20,835 bases of DNA from Rhodobacteraceae bacterium UBA996 (GTDB taxonomy: Bacteria; Pseudomonadota; Alphaproteobacteria; Rhodobacterales; Rhodobacteraceae), in the NCBI GenBank assembly GCA_002291955.1, contig DBBA01000135.1, forward strand, positions 1 through 20,835, read 5' to 3'. The notes beneath the pieces were generated by a model. It was not told the origin of the DNA, did not search any database, and worked only from the letters and a program-made list of their open reading frames with translations. The position numbers and the translations under genes were made by a program. This document shows, in pieces, positions 1 through 8,004 of the stretch; within the stretch, counting starts at the first letter, position 1; every line of letters starts with the position of its first letter.

Positions 1-1313
1 TGCTGGCCGGGTTCGACTTTCCCTTCGGCTATCCGCGGGGCCTGTCGCAGGCGATTCGCGCCGGGGGCGACTGGCGCGATGTCTGGGCGCGGCTTGCGGA
101 CCTGGTAGTCGAGGGGCCGGGGAACGCCTCGAACCGCTTCCACGCGGCGGCCGCGCTGAATGCCTTGTTCCCAGGTGAAGGCCCGTTCTGGGGCAACGGG
201 TTGAAGTCGGACATCCCCGGTCTGCCCCGCAGGAAGCCGGGCGGCTGGGGCGACACCCTGCCCGCCAATCGTCGCCCCAGCGACACCACGGCCAAGGGTG
301 CGCAGGAGGTCTGGAAGCTGTCCGGTGCCGGATCGGTCGGCAGTCAGGCCCTGACCGGGATTGCTGCGCTGCACCGCCTGCGCGCCCGGCACGCCTTTCG
401 CGTCTGGCCGTTCGAAGAACACGAGGCCGGGCATGTGGTGGCCGAGGTCTACCCCTCGCTCGTGCCGGTCAGCCGTGCGGCGGGTCACGTCAAGGACGAA
501 GCGCAGGTCACGACGCTGGCCCGGGCCTTTGCGGCCGCGGATGCAGCGGGGCTGCTTTCCGACATGCTCGCGGCACCCCTCAGCCCCGAGGAACGCAGCG
601 ACGCGGCTGCGATGCTGGGCCTGTCACATGTGACAGCGTTGCGCGATCTGGCCGCAACAGGGTCTGTTCCTGCGAATGCTGCCCCCGGCCTGCGCTATCA
701 GCGCGACCCGGGGGCGATCTATGCACAAAGCTTCGCCACCGTCCGGGCCGAGGCGCGACTGACCCGCTTTCCGCCCGGCGTGGCGCGGATTGCAGAGCGG
801 GTGATCCATGCCTGCGGGATGGTCGATGTGGCGGACCGGCTGGCCTACACCCTGCGCGCGTTCGAGGCAGGGCGGGCGGCGCTGGACGCCGGGGCGCCCG
901 TGCTGTGCGACTGCGAGATGGTGGCCGCGGGCGTGATCCGTTCGCGGCTGCCGAGGGGCAATCCGGTGGTTGTCACCCTGAACGACCCGGCCGTGCCGGG
1001 GCTTGCCGCTCAGATGGGCACCACACGATCCGCGGCCGCGGTGGACCTGTGGCGCGACCGGATCGGGGGGGCGGTGGTTGCCATCGGCAACGCGCCGACG
1101 GCGCTGTTCCACCTGCTCGAACGGCTGGACGCCGGGTGGCCAAGGCCCGCGCTGATCCTGGGCTTCCCCGTGGGCTTCGTGGGCGCCGCCGAATCCAAGG
1201 CGGAACTCGCCCGCGATCCGCGCGGTTGCGATTTCGTCGCGCTGAAGGGCCGCCGCGGCGGGTCGGCCATGGCTGCCGCCGCGGTCAATGCCCTGTCGGG
1301 GGACGCCCCATGA
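1..1313 (+). CDS. cobH: Precorrin-8X methylmutase fused to an N-terminal RNase H-like (DUF429-type) domain, 5' partial
   Basis: The frame is open from the left edge (first full codon at base 3) to TGA at 1311-1313, so the start lies outside; 436 residues are visible. The C-terminal part, from about base 696 (visible residue 232), is a complete CobH: the YQRDPGAIY opening, the ERVIHACGMVD motif with the catalytic histidine at visible residue 269, and the GFPVGFVGAAESK segment. CobH moves the C11 methyl group to C12, turning precorrin-8X into hydrogenobyrinate, in the cytoplasm. The first ~230 residues are not CobH. They show GFDFPFGYP near the edge, GPFWG, and a KLSGAGSVGSQALTGI block, which recall the DUF429-like predicted RNase H-fold proteins; that assignment is from memory and less sure. 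The gene overlaps cobL by 4 bp (ATGA). A shorter start at GTG or ATG inside the frame cannot be excluded, but the frame shows no break between the two parts. Confidence 0.88.
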   Translation, partial: LAGFDFPFGYPRGLSQAIRAGGDWRDVWARLADLVVEGPGNASNRFHAAAALNALFPGEGPFWGNGLKSDIPGLPRRKPGGWGDTLPANRRPSDTTAKGAQEVWKLSGAGSVGSQALTGIAALHRLRARHAFRVWPFEEHEAGHVVAEVYPSLVPVSRAAGHVKDEAQVTTLARAFAAADAAGLLSDMLAAPLSPEERSDAAAMLGLSHVTALRDLAATGSVPANAAPGLRYQRDPGAIYAQSFATVRAEARLTRFPPGVARIAERVIHACGMVDVADRLAYTLRAFEAGRAALDAGAPVLCDCEMVAAGVIRSRLPRGNPVVVTLNDPAVPGLAAQMGTTRSAAAVDLWRDRIGGAVVAIGNAPTALFHLLERLDAGWPRPALILGFPVGFVGAAESKAELARDPRGCDFVALKGRRGGSAMAAAAVNALSGDAP

Positions 1314-2515
1314 CCGCTACGCCCTGGCTGCACGTCGTCGGGATCGGCGAGGACGGGATGGACGGGCTGACCCCCGCCGCCCGGGCCGTGGTGGAGGCGG
1401 CCGAGGTCATCGTGGGCGGCGACCGCCACCACCGCCTGTCCGACCGAGTGACCGCGAAGCGGGTCGCCTGGCCGTCGCCCTTTGATGCGATGATCGCCAC
1501 GATCCGGTCCTTCCAGGGCCGCCGGGTCGTGGTGCTGGTGACCGGCGATCCCCTGTGGTTCTCGGTCGGCGCGCGGATCACCCGGGCGATCCCGGCCGGA
1601 GAGATCCTGTTCCACCCGCAAGTCAGCGCGTTCCAGTTGGCCGCCGCGCGCATGGGGTGGAGCCTCGCGGACTTGGAAACTCTGTCCGTCCACGGTCGCC
1701 CAGTCGAGACGATGATCGCCTTCATCCAGCCGGAACAGAGACTGCTGATCCTGACGACAGGGGCCGAGACACCCGCCCAGATCGCCCGGTTCCTGACCGA
1801 ACGGGGCTTTGGCGACAGCCGGATGACCGTGCTCTCGGCCATGGGCGGGGCAGAGGAGCAGCGGTTCGACGGGGTCGCCGCGACCTGGGACCACTCGGTG
1901 CCCGCGTTCAACACCCTGGCGGTGGACTGCATCGCCACGCGGGATGCGGCGCTTCTGCCGCGTGTCCCGGGCCTTGATGATGCGCTGTTCGTCCACGACG
2001 GCACCATGACCAAGCGCGAAGTGCGGGCTGTAACGCTGGCCAAGCTCATGCCGATGCGCGCGGCGCTTCTGTGGGACGTGGGCTGCGGCTGCGGGTCGAT
2101 CGCGGTCGAATGGATGCGCGCGGCGGCCTATGCCCGCGCGATCGGGATCGAGCCGCGGGCCGACCGCCGCACCATGGCCGCCACCAACGCTTTGGCGCTG
2201 GGCGCGCCCCGGCTGCACCTGGTCGAGGGCGAGGCGCCTGCGGCGCTGGACGGTCTGCCTGCGCCCGATGCGGTTTTCATCGGCGGCGGGCTGTCGGACG
2301 CGGTATTCATGGCCTGCTGGGAGCGGCTGCGCCCCCTCGGGCGGGTGGTCGCGAACGCCGTGACGCTGGAATCGGAAGCCGAACTGATCCGCCTGCAGGC
2401 AATCCACGGCGGGGACCTGGTGAAGATCACGGTCAACCGGGCGGAACCCGTCGGCCCCTATCGCGGCTGGCGCGCGCTGATGCCGGTCACGCAGTGGAGC
2501 ATGGTGAAGCGGTGA
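1310..2515 (+). CDS. cobL: Precorrin-6Y C5,15-methyltransferase (decarboxylating)
   Basis: A 401-residue two-domain enzyme, the usual CobL length. The N-terminal CbiE-like tetrapyrrole methylase domain runs from VVGIGEDGMDGLTPAA to about residue 200, with VTGDPLWFSVG as the conserved GDP motif. The C-terminal CbiT-like domain carries the SAM-binding LWDVGCGCGSIAVEWM. The enzyme methylates C5 and C15 of precorrin-6B and removes the ring-C acetate carboxyl to give precorrin-8X, which the upstream CobH rearranges. The ATG at 1310 overlaps the cobH stop by 4 bp; a longer reading of the frame back to 905 would run through cobH and is rejected. It overlaps cobI by 4 bp (GTGA). Confidence 0.95.
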   Translation: MTATPWLHVVGIGEDGMDGLTPAARAVVEAAEVIVGGDRHHRLSDRVTAKRVAWPSPFDAMIATIRSFQGRRVVVLVTGDPLWFSVGARITRAIPAGEILFHPQVSAFQLAAARMGWSLADLETLSVHGRPVETMIAFIQPEQRLLILTTGAETPAQIARFLTERGFGDSRMTVLSAMGGAEEQRFDGVAATWDHSVPAFNTLAVDCIATRDAALLPRVPGLDDALFVHDGTMTKREVRAVTLAKLMPMRAALLWDVGCGCGSIAVEWMRAAAYARAIGIEPRADRRTMAATNALALGAPRLHLVEGEAPAALDGLPAPDAVFIGGGLSDAVFMACWERLRPLGRVVANAVTLESEAELIRLQAIHGGDLVKITVNRAEPVGPYRGWRALMPVTQWSMVKR

Positions 2516-3213
2516 CAGGCGTTCTGCACGGCGTGGGGCTGGGCCCTGGCGACCCCGACCTGATCACACGCAAGGCCGCTCGGCTGATCGCGGGGGCGCA
2601 GGTGGTGGCCTGGCCCCGGCTGGCGGGGGGCGACAGTTTCGCACGGTCCATCGCGGCGGACCTGATCGCGCCGGGCACCCGGGAGATCGCCATCGACGTG
2701 CCGATGACGGTGGACCGCGCGCCCGCGCAGGCGGCCTATGACCACGCGGCGGACGAGATTGCGGCGGTGCTGGATGCGGGCACCGATGTGGTCTGTCTGT
2801 GCGAGGGCGATCCGCTGTTCTACGGGTCGTTCATGTACCTGTTCGCGCGGCTTTCCGGCCCGTACAGGGTCGATATTGTGCCCGGTGTCACGTCCGTGAC
2901 CGCCTGCGCTGCGGTGGCGGGGCTGCCGCTGGCGGCGCGGAACGAGACGCTCCTGGTGCTGCCCGGCCCCCTGCCCGAACAGGAACTGACCGCACGTCTG
3001 GCGCAGGCCGATACGGTCGTGCTGATGAAGGTGGGGCGCCACCTGCCCAAGATCGCGCGGGTGATCGCGGCGGCGGGGCTGACGGATCGCGCGGTCTATG
3101 TGGAGCGCGCGACGCTGGGGGCGGAACGGGTTCTGCCGCTGGATCAGGCGCCGCCGGACGCGCCCTATTTCTCGATGGTGCTGGTGGTGAAGGGGGGCGA
3201 TCCGTGGCTGTGA
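2512..3213 (+). CDS. cobI: Precorrin-2 C20-methyltransferase
   Basis: This 233-residue single-domain SAM-dependent tetrapyrrole methylase has HGVGLGPGDPDLITRKAARLI at the N-terminus, CEGDPLFYGSFMYLFARL in the middle and the VPGVTSVTACAAVAGLPLA substrate/SAM loop. It adds the C20 methyl group to precorrin-2 to give precorrin-3A, the branch point from sirohaem into the corrin pathway. The GTG at 2512 overlaps the cobL stop by 4 bp, and the GLGPGDPDL motif sits at the expected distance from it. It is in the same co-directional run as its pathway partners. CobI rather than CbiL is favoured by the CobJ/CobL/CobM neighbours. Confidence 0.93.
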   Translation: MTGVLHGVGLGPGDPDLITRKAARLIAGAQVVAWPRLAGGDSFARSIAADLIAPGTREIAIDVPMTVDRAPAQAAYDHAADEIAAVLDAGTDVVCLCEGDPLFYGSFMYLFARLSGPYRVDIVPGVTSVTACAAVAGLPLAARNETLLVLPGPLPEQELTARLAQADTVVLMKVGRHLPKIARVIAAAGLTDRAVYVERATLGAERVLPLDQAPPDAPYFSMVLVVKGGDPWL

Positions 3214-4994
3214 CGCCGGTGGTGGTGGTGATCTCGGCCCACGGGGCGACGGTCGGGCGGAAGGTGGCCGATGCGCTGGGCGCACCCCTGCACGGCCGCG
3301 AGGGGCGGGTGACGGGCGCGGATGCGACCTTCCCCGACGCGCTGGTCCATGTGCGCGACCTGTTCGCGGCGGGGGTGCCGGTGATCGGGGTCTGTGCCGC
3401 CGGAGTCCTGATCCGGGCGGTGGGGCCGTTGCTGTCGGACAAGCGGGCAGAGCCGCCGGTGGTGGCGGTGGCCGAGGACGGGTCGGTGGTGATCCCGCTG
3501 CTCGGCGGGCACCGGGGCGCGAACCGGCTGGCGGGCCGGATTGCGGCGGTGGCGGGCGGGGTGGCGGCGGTGACGACAGCGGGCGATGTCGCGCTGGGCG
3601 TGGCGCTGGACGAACCGCCTCCGGGCTGGCGGCTGGGCACGCCGGAACTTGCGAAAGATGCCATGGCCGCGATCCTGTCGGGCGCGGGTGTCCGCGTGAC
3701 GGGGGACGAGGCGGCGCGTGCCGGGTGGCTGGACGGGCTTCCCCGAGGGGAAGGAATCGGCATTGCCTGCGCCATGGCGCCGCCGGAACCCGGTGTGCTG
3801 ACGTTCCATCCGGTGCGCGCCACGCTCGGGGTGGGCTGCGCGCGGAACTGCCCGCCCGGGGAACTGGCAAGGCTGGTGCAGGGGATGCTCGACGATGCGG
3901 GCCTTGCGCCTGCTGCGCTAGCCGGGGTGTTCTCGCTGGACCTGAAGGCCGATGAACCCGCCGTGATCGCGCTTGCACAGACCCTGAATCTTCCCCTTCG
4001 CCTGTTCACCGCGGTAGAGCTGGAGGCCGAGACGCCCCGCGTGGAACACCCCTCCGACGTGGTGTTCGCCGAGGTCGGAACCCATTCGGTGGCCGAGGCC
4101 GCGGCGCTGGCCGGGGGCGGGCCGCAGGCCGCGCTATGGTATCCAAAGCGCAAGACGGGCATGGCGACGGCGGCGCTGGCCGTGACGCCCGACACCATCA
4201 CCGCGCTGCACGGCCGCCCGCGGGGGCATCTGGCGGTCGTGGGCATTGGCCCCGGTCAGTCCGCCTGGCGCACGCCCGAGGCGAGCCGCCTGATCGCCGA
4301 GGCCGACGAACTGGTGGGCTATGGCCTGTACCTGGACCTGCTGGGGCCGCTGGCCGCCGGCAAGCCGCGCGCGGACTTTCCGCTAGGGGGCGAGGCCGAC
4401 CGCTGCCGCCATGCGCTGGAACGCGCAGGGCAGGGCGCGCGGGTGGCGCTGGTCTATTCGGGCGATGCGGGCATCTATGCGATGGCCGCGCTGGTCTGGG
4501 AGCTGATCGACACCGGCACCGTCAGCGATTCCGCACGGCGGGCCGCGGTCGTGGTCGCGCCCGGTGTCTCGGCGCTGCAGGCGGCGGCCGCGCGCGGGGG
4601 GGCGCCGCTCGGGCACGACTTCTGCGCGATCTCCCTGTCCGACCTTCTGACCCCGCGCGCGGATATCCTGCGCCGGGTGCAGGCCGCGGCCGAGGGTGAT
4701 TTCGTCATCGCCTTCTACAACCCGGTGTCCAAGACCCGCCGCACCCTGCTCGATCAGGCGAAACAGACCCTGTTGCAGCATCGCCCGGCGGATACGCCCG
4801 TGCTGCTGGCTGCCTCCCTCGGCCGGCCCGAGGAGCGGATGACCCACCGCACGCTCGGCACGCTGGCGGTGGACGAGGTGGACATGCTGACCGTGGTGCT
4901 GGTGGGGTCGTCGCAGACCCGCCGCCTGCAGACCGGGGACGGACCCCGCATCTACACCCCCCGGGGCTATGCCCGCAAAGGAACCGCGCCATGA
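3204..4994 (+). CDS. cobJ: Fused cobalamin biosynthesis protein CbiG / precorrin-3B C17-methyltransferase CobJ
   Basis: A 596-residue fusion. Residues ~1-130 look like the CbiG N-terminal domain (VVVISAHGATVGRKVADAL, VCAAGVLIRAVGPLL, PLLGGHRGANRLA). Residues ~205-330 are the CbiG C-terminal/CobE-like domain (TLGVGCARNCPPGELARL, FAEVGTHSVAEAAAL, KRKTGMATAALA). Residues ~337-596 are CobJ (LAVVGIGPGQSAWRTPEA, YSGDAGIYAMAALVWEL, VAPGVSALQAAAARGGAPLGHDFCAISLSDLLTP). CobJ methylates C17 of precorrin-3B; CbiG opens the ring-A lactone and releases acetaldehyde in the cobalt-early pathway. GTG at 3204 is chosen because a G-rich AGGGGGG stretch ends 6 nt upstream. GTG at 3210 is possible and would give a 4-bp overlap with cobI. 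It overlaps cobM by 4 bp. Confidence 0.92.
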   Translation: MAVTPVVVVISAHGATVGRKVADALGAPLHGREGRVTGADATFPDALVHVRDLFAAGVPVIGVCAAGVLIRAVGPLLSDKRAEPPVVAVAEDGSVVIPLLGGHRGANRLAGRIAAVAGGVAAVTTAGDVALGVALDEPPPGWRLGTPELAKDAMAAILSGAGVRVTGDEAARAGWLDGLPRGEGIGIACAMAPPEPGVLTFHPVRATLGVGCARNCPPGELARLVQGMLDDAGLAPAALAGVFSLDLKADEPAVIALAQTLNLPLRLFTAVELEAETPRVEHPSDVVFAEVGTHSVAEAAALAGGGPQAALWYPKRKTGMATAALAVTPDTITALHGRPRGHLAVVGIGPGQSAWRTPEASRLIAEADELVGYGLYLDLLGPLAAGKPRADFPLGGEADRCRHALERAGQGARVALVYSGDAGIYAMAALVWELIDTGTVSDSARRAAVVVAPGVSALQAAAARGGAPLGHDFCAISLSDLLTPRADILRRVQAAAEGDFVIAFYNPVSKTRRTLLDQAKQTLLQHRPADTPVLLAASLGRPEERMTHRTLGTLAVDEVDMLTVVLVGSSQTRRLQTGDGPRIYTPRGYARKGTAP

Positions 4995-5761
4995 CCGTGC
5001 ATTTCATCGGCGCGGGGCCGGGCGACCCCGACCTGCTGACGATCAAGGCCGCGCGGCTGATCGCGGCCTGTCCGGTGTGCCTGTATGCCGGGTCCTTGGT
5101 GCCCGAGGCGGTGGTGGCCCGCGCGCCCGTGGGCGCCCGGATCCTGGACACCGCCAGCATGACGCTGGACGAGACCCATGCCGAGATCGTCGCCGCCCAT
5201 CGCGCGGGGCTCGACGTGGCGCGGGTCCATTCCGGCGATCCGTCGCTGTACGGCGCCATTGCCGAACAGATCCGCCGCCTGCGCGCCGACGGCATCCCCT
5301 ACAGCATCGTGCCGGGCGTCCCGGCCTATGTCGCCGCCGCCGCAGCGATTGGGCAGGAACTGACCATCCCCGAGGTCGCGCAATCCATCATCCTGACCCG
5401 CGTCGCGATGAAATCCAGCGCCATGCCCCCCGGCGAGACGCTGGAGAACTTTGCCCGCACCGGCGCCACGCTGGCGATCCACCTCGGCATCCGCGCGCTT
5501 CTCGAGATCGAGCGTGCGCTGACCCCGCACTACGGCGCCGACTGCCCTGTCGTCGTGGCCTATCGCGTCGGCTGGCCCGACCAGATGCTGATTCGGGGCA
5601 CGCTTGCCGATATCCGCGACCGGGCGCGCGCGGCAAAGATCACGCGCACGGCGCTGATCCTGGTCGGCCCCGCGCTGGGCGAAGCGCAGGATTTCCGGGA
5701 CAGCGCGCTGTATGACCCCGCGCATCCGCATGTGCTGCGGCCTCGGGCGCGGGCCGATTGA
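4991..5761 (+). CDS. cobM: Precorrin-4 C11-methyltransferase
   Basis: A 256-residue SAM-dependent tetrapyrrole methylase. Motifs in order are HFIGAGPGDPDLLTIKAARLI, the CobM/CbiF-type CLYAGSLVPEAVVA, VHSGDPSLYGAIAEQIRRL, and VPGVPAYVAAAAAIGQELTIPEVAQSIILTR. It methylates C11 of precorrin-4 to give precorrin-5. The ATG at 4991 overlaps the upstream stop by 4 bp, and the first motif begins at residue 4, which fixes the start. It is the last gene of the cobalamin run here; the next gene lies ~100 bp away beyond an inverted repeat. No cobF, cobK, cobG/cobZ or cobNST is in this window; they would have to lie elsewhere. Confidence 0.95.
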   Translation: MTVHFIGAGPGDPDLLTIKAARLIAACPVCLYAGSLVPEAVVARAPVGARILDTASMTLDETHAEIVAAHRAGLDVARVHSGDPSLYGAIAEQIRRLRADGIPYSIVPGVPAYVAAAAAIGQELTIPEVAQSIILTRVAMKSSAMPPGETLENFARTGATLAIHLGIRALLEIERALTPHYGADCPVVVAYRVGWPDQMLIRGTLADIRDRARAAKITRTALILVGPALGEAQDFRDSALYDPAHPHVLRPRARAD

Positions 5762-5784
5762 TGCCCGGGAGCGGACGATCTGTC

Positions 5785-5817
5785 AGGCTTCGGTAACGTT
5801 GACTTGACGTTAAGCCT
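5785..5817 (+). terminator. Imperfect inverted repeat after cobM
   Basis: AGGCTT (5785-5790) pairs exactly with AAGCCT (5812-5817), and AACGT (5795-5799) pairs exactly with ACGTT (5807-5811). Between them are a 7-nt loop and a 4-nt bulge (CGGT) on the left arm. It begins 24 bp after the cobM stop, so it may end the cob transcript. There is no T-run, so it is not a classic intrinsic terminator; it could equally be a regulatory dyad for the next gene. Confidence 0.35.
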
Positions 5818-5831
5818 CGGTGCCTCATCCT
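5804..5831 (+). promoter_or_regulatory. Candidate sigma70-type promoter for the 5860 gene
   Basis: TTGACG at 5804-5809 and CATCCT at 5826-5831 are separated by 16 bp and would start transcription ~20 bp before the gene at 5860. The -35 box overlaps the right arm of the inverted repeat at 5785-5817. The assignment rests on box similarity and position only. Confidence 0.3.
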
Positions 5832-5859
5832 TGAGCGTGGGGCGGATGCGAGACGTGTG

Positions 5860-6204
5860 ATGATCGAAGGGTTTTCGCGCGAGTTGAGCGAGGGGCTGGC
5901 GCAGGCCCATGTCGGGGCGGCGCGGCGGAAAAGTCGGCTTCGGCTGATCGCCGGGGGCGTGACGCTGCCGATCCTGCGGATGTGGGACGGCGGGCTGGCT
6001 GTCGAGGCGACGGGCGCGCCGCCAGTACGCGGGCTGGTCGATATCCACGACGGGGCGCGGCACGTATGCCAGTGCCTGATCGTTGCGGCAAGCGAGGAGG
6101 GTGGCGAGATGCGCTATGAGTTCAAGCGCGCCACGCCCGCGGCCGACACGGCACCCCTGGATTTCGAGCGTGACGCGGACGCGCCGCGCGGCTTGCTGAC
6201 CTGA
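5860..6204 (+). CDS. Small protein of unknown function
   Basis: A 114-residue protein I do not recognise. It begins MIEGFSRELSEGLAQAHVGAARRKSRLRLIAGG and contains a basic patch (ARRKSRLRL), a likely beta-rich middle (LPILRMWDGGLAVEA, RGLVDIHDGARHVCQCLIVAA) and an acidic C-terminal end (DFERDADAPRGLLT). It has no signal peptide, no membrane segment and two cysteines (around HVCQC). ATG at 5860 is chosen; the GTG codon directly before it (5857) is an alternative, and no strong Shine-Dalgarno decides between them. It sits between the cob run and the convergent malY-type gene, with 3 bp between the two stops. Codon use matches the neighbours, so it is probably a real clade-specific gene. Confidence 0.65.
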   Translation: MIEGFSRELSEGLAQAHVGAARRKSRLRLIAGGVTLPILRMWDGGLAVEATGAPPVRGLVDIHDGARHVCQCLIVAASEEGGEMRYEFKRATPAADTAPLDFERDADAPRGLLT

Positions 6205-6207
6205 CGG

Positions 6208-7392
6208 CTACTGCAGGTCGCGGAACGCGGCCTGCAACCGGGCCACGGCATCGTCGATCACTACCCGCGGGGCGCCCAGGTTGAAGCGCAGGAACGACTC
6301 GCCCCCGGTTCCGAAGGTCGGCCCGCGGTTGGCCGCGATCCGGGCGTCACGTTCGACCCGGGCGGTGAACTCGGCCGCGTCCATGCCCGTACCGGCAAAA
6401 TCCACCCAGGCCAGGTAGGTGGACTGCAACGGCATCGACCGCAGGCCAGGAATCGCGGCAATGCCGTCATCGAAGCGGCGGGCGTTCCCGGCGATGTAGA
6501 CCATTAGCGCATCGACCCAGGCTGCCCCATCGGCCGAATAGGCGGCCGTCGTCATCGTCAGGCCGAAGGCGTTGGGCGACAGGCCCAGCGCCGCCAGCCG
6601 CCCGGACAGACGCCCCCGCAGCGCGGGATCGGGAACGATTATCTGCCCGGTGTGCCCGCCCGCCATGTTGAATGTCTTGGACGGCGAGGTGAGCATCACC
6701 AGCCGCTCGGCCACATCGGGCGCGGCCAGCGGCATCGGCACATGAGTGTGGCCGGGCATCACCAGATCGTGGTGGATCTCGTCCGACACCAGGATCAGCC
6801 CGTGCGCGCGGGCGAAGTCGGCGATGGCGCGCAGTTCTGCCCGCGTCCAGACCCGACCGCCCGGATTATGCGGCGAGCACAGGATCAGCATCCGTTCCCG
6901 CCCGGTCAGGCGGGCCGCGGCATCGGCAAGGTCGAGCCGGTACACACCCTGTTCCTGCGGCATCGGACATTCGGTCACCGTCCGCCCCGCCGCGCGGATC
7001 ACCCGGGCGAAGGCATGATAGACCGGCGTGAACAGCACCACCGCGTCGCCCGGCGCGGTGAACGTGTCCACGCAGACCCCCACGGCGTTGACAAGGCCAT
7101 GCGTCGTCAGGATCGCCGCCGGGTCCACGTCCCAGCCGTGCCGGGTCTGCATCCACCAAACCACCGACGCGCGATAGGCCCGGTCGTCGCCGAAATACCC
7201 GAACACCCCGTGGTCGAGCATGCCCTGCAACGCCTGCCCCACGCAGGCCGGCGGGCGAAAATCCATGTCGGCGACCCACATCGCGATGCCGTCGTCGGGC
7301 CCGACTCCATAGGTCGCCTGCATCATGTCCCACTTGGCACAATGGGTGCCGCGGCGGTCGATCAGGGTATCGAAGCGGGGATCGGCGGTCAT
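6208..7392 (-). CDS. patB: MalY/PatB-family PLP-dependent C-S lyase / aminotransferase
   Basis: A 394-residue fold-type I PLP enzyme. The N-terminus has MWVADMDFRPP, typical of MalY/PatB; Tyr124 (TPVYHAF), Asn176 (SPHNPGG), Asp204 (SDEIHHDL) and the Schiff-base Lys239 (SPSKTFNMAG) are at the usual spacing. Family members cleave cystathionine or other cysteine S-conjugates to a thiol, pyruvate and ammonia, and some also act as aminotransferases; the substrate cannot be read from sequence. The start is ATG at 7392, with AGGAGA ~7 nt upstream; the longer open frame to 7509 is rejected because it enters the def promoter region and lacks family sequence. It diverges from def. The gene symbol reflects the family, not a proven role. 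Confidence 0.85.
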   Translation of the reverse strand: MTADPRFDTLIDRRGTHCAKWDMMQATYGVGPDDGIAMWVADMDFRPPACVGQALQGMLDHGVFGYFGDDRAYRASVVWWMQTRHGWDVDPAAILTTHGLVNAVGVCVDTFTAPGDAVVLFTPVYHAFARVIRAAGRTVTECPMPQEQGVYRLDLADAAARLTGRERMLILCSPHNPGGRVWTRAELRAIADFARAHGLILVSDEIHHDLVMPGHTHVPMPLAAPDVAERLVMLTSPSKTFNMAGGHTGQIIVPDPALRGRLSGRLAALGLSPNAFGLTMTTAAYSADGAAWVDALMVYIAGNARRFDDGIAAIPGLRSMPLQSTYLAWVDFAGTGMDAAEFTARVERDARIAANRGPTFGTGGESFLRFNLGAPRVVIDDAVARLQAAFRDLQ

Positions 7393-7446
7393 CGGGGTCT
7401 CCTTTGGCCCCGACCCTAGCCGCGTCGCCTGCCGCCGCAAGGTCCG

Positions 7447-7475
7447 TTGCGCGGGGGCGGGGGTTGGCCTATCTC
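7447..7475 (+). promoter_or_regulatory. Candidate promoter of def, probably leaderless transcript
   Basis: TTGCGC (7447-7452) and TATCTC (7470-7475) are spaced by 17 bp. The -10 box ends 7 nt before the ATG at 7483, and no Shine-Dalgarno lies in between. That geometry would place the transcription start at or next to the start codon. Confidence 0.4.
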
Positions 7476-7482
7476 TCGCGCC

Positions 7483-8004
7483 ATGACCTTGCGCCCGATC
7501 CTGATCCACCCCGACCCGCGGCTAAAGACCGTGGCGAAGCCTGTTCCCGCCATCACGGACGAGGTACGGGAACTCGCCGACGACATGCTGCAGACGATGT
7601 ACGATGCGCCCGGCATCGGGTTGGCCGCGCCGCAGGTGGGCGTTCTGGCGCGGGTGATCGTCATGGACTGCGTCCGGGACAAGGACGCCGCCCCCCGCCC
7701 GCTGGTGCTGGTGAATCCGCAGATCGTCTGGTCGTCCGAGGACCGCAGCGTCTACGAGGAGGGCTGCCTGTCGATCCCCGACCAGTATGCCGATGTCGAA
7801 CGCCCGGCCGAGGTCGAGGTGACGTGGACCGGGCTTGACGGGTCCGAGCAGCGCGAACGGTTCGATGGCCTGTGGGCCACCTGCGTGCAGCACGAGATCG
7901 ACCACCTTGATGGGCGGCTGTTCATCGACTATTTGTCGCCCCTGAAGCGCCAGCTCATCACCCGCAAGATGGTGAAGCTGAAGCGCGACCGCGTGCGGGC
8001 ATGA
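7483..8004 (+). CDS. def: Peptide deformylase
   Basis: A 173-residue protein of normal length. All three deformylase motifs are intact: GIGLAAPQ (Gln51), EGCLS (Cys95, metal ligand) and QHEIDHLDG (His137 and His141 ligands, Glu138 catalytic). It removes the formyl group from the N-terminal methionine of new proteins at the ribosome, undoing the work of Fmt encoded two genes downstream. The C-terminal helix with SPLKRQLITRKMVKLKR is present. Its stop overlaps the ATG of a second deformylase-like gene by 4 bp. ATG 7483 gives the family-typical MTLRPILIHPDPRL start. Confidence 0.96.
   Translation: MTLRPILIHPDPRLKTVAKPVPAITDEVRELADDMLQTMYDAPGIGLAAPQVGVLARVIVMDCVRDKDAAPRPLVLVNPQIVWSSEDRSVYEEGCLSIPDQYADVERPAEVEVTWTGLDGSEQRERFDGLWATCVQHEIDHLDGRLFIDYLSPLKRQLITRKMVKLKRDRVRA

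Noticed and set aside
905..1309. Longer start for cobL
   Set aside because: The open frame upstream of 1310 lies inside cobH in another frame and has no CobL sequence; ATG 1310 with the 4-bp overlap fits.
2458..4246. Long minus-strand frames opposite cobI and cbiG-cobJ
   Set aside because: They are proline/arginine/serine-rich shadow translations in GC-rich coding DNA without any family motif.
7393..7509. Longer N-terminus for the MalY/PatB-type gene
   Set aside because: The extra residues are arginine/proline-rich, overlap the start of def and lack family similarity, while ATG 7392 has a good AGGAGA ahead of it.
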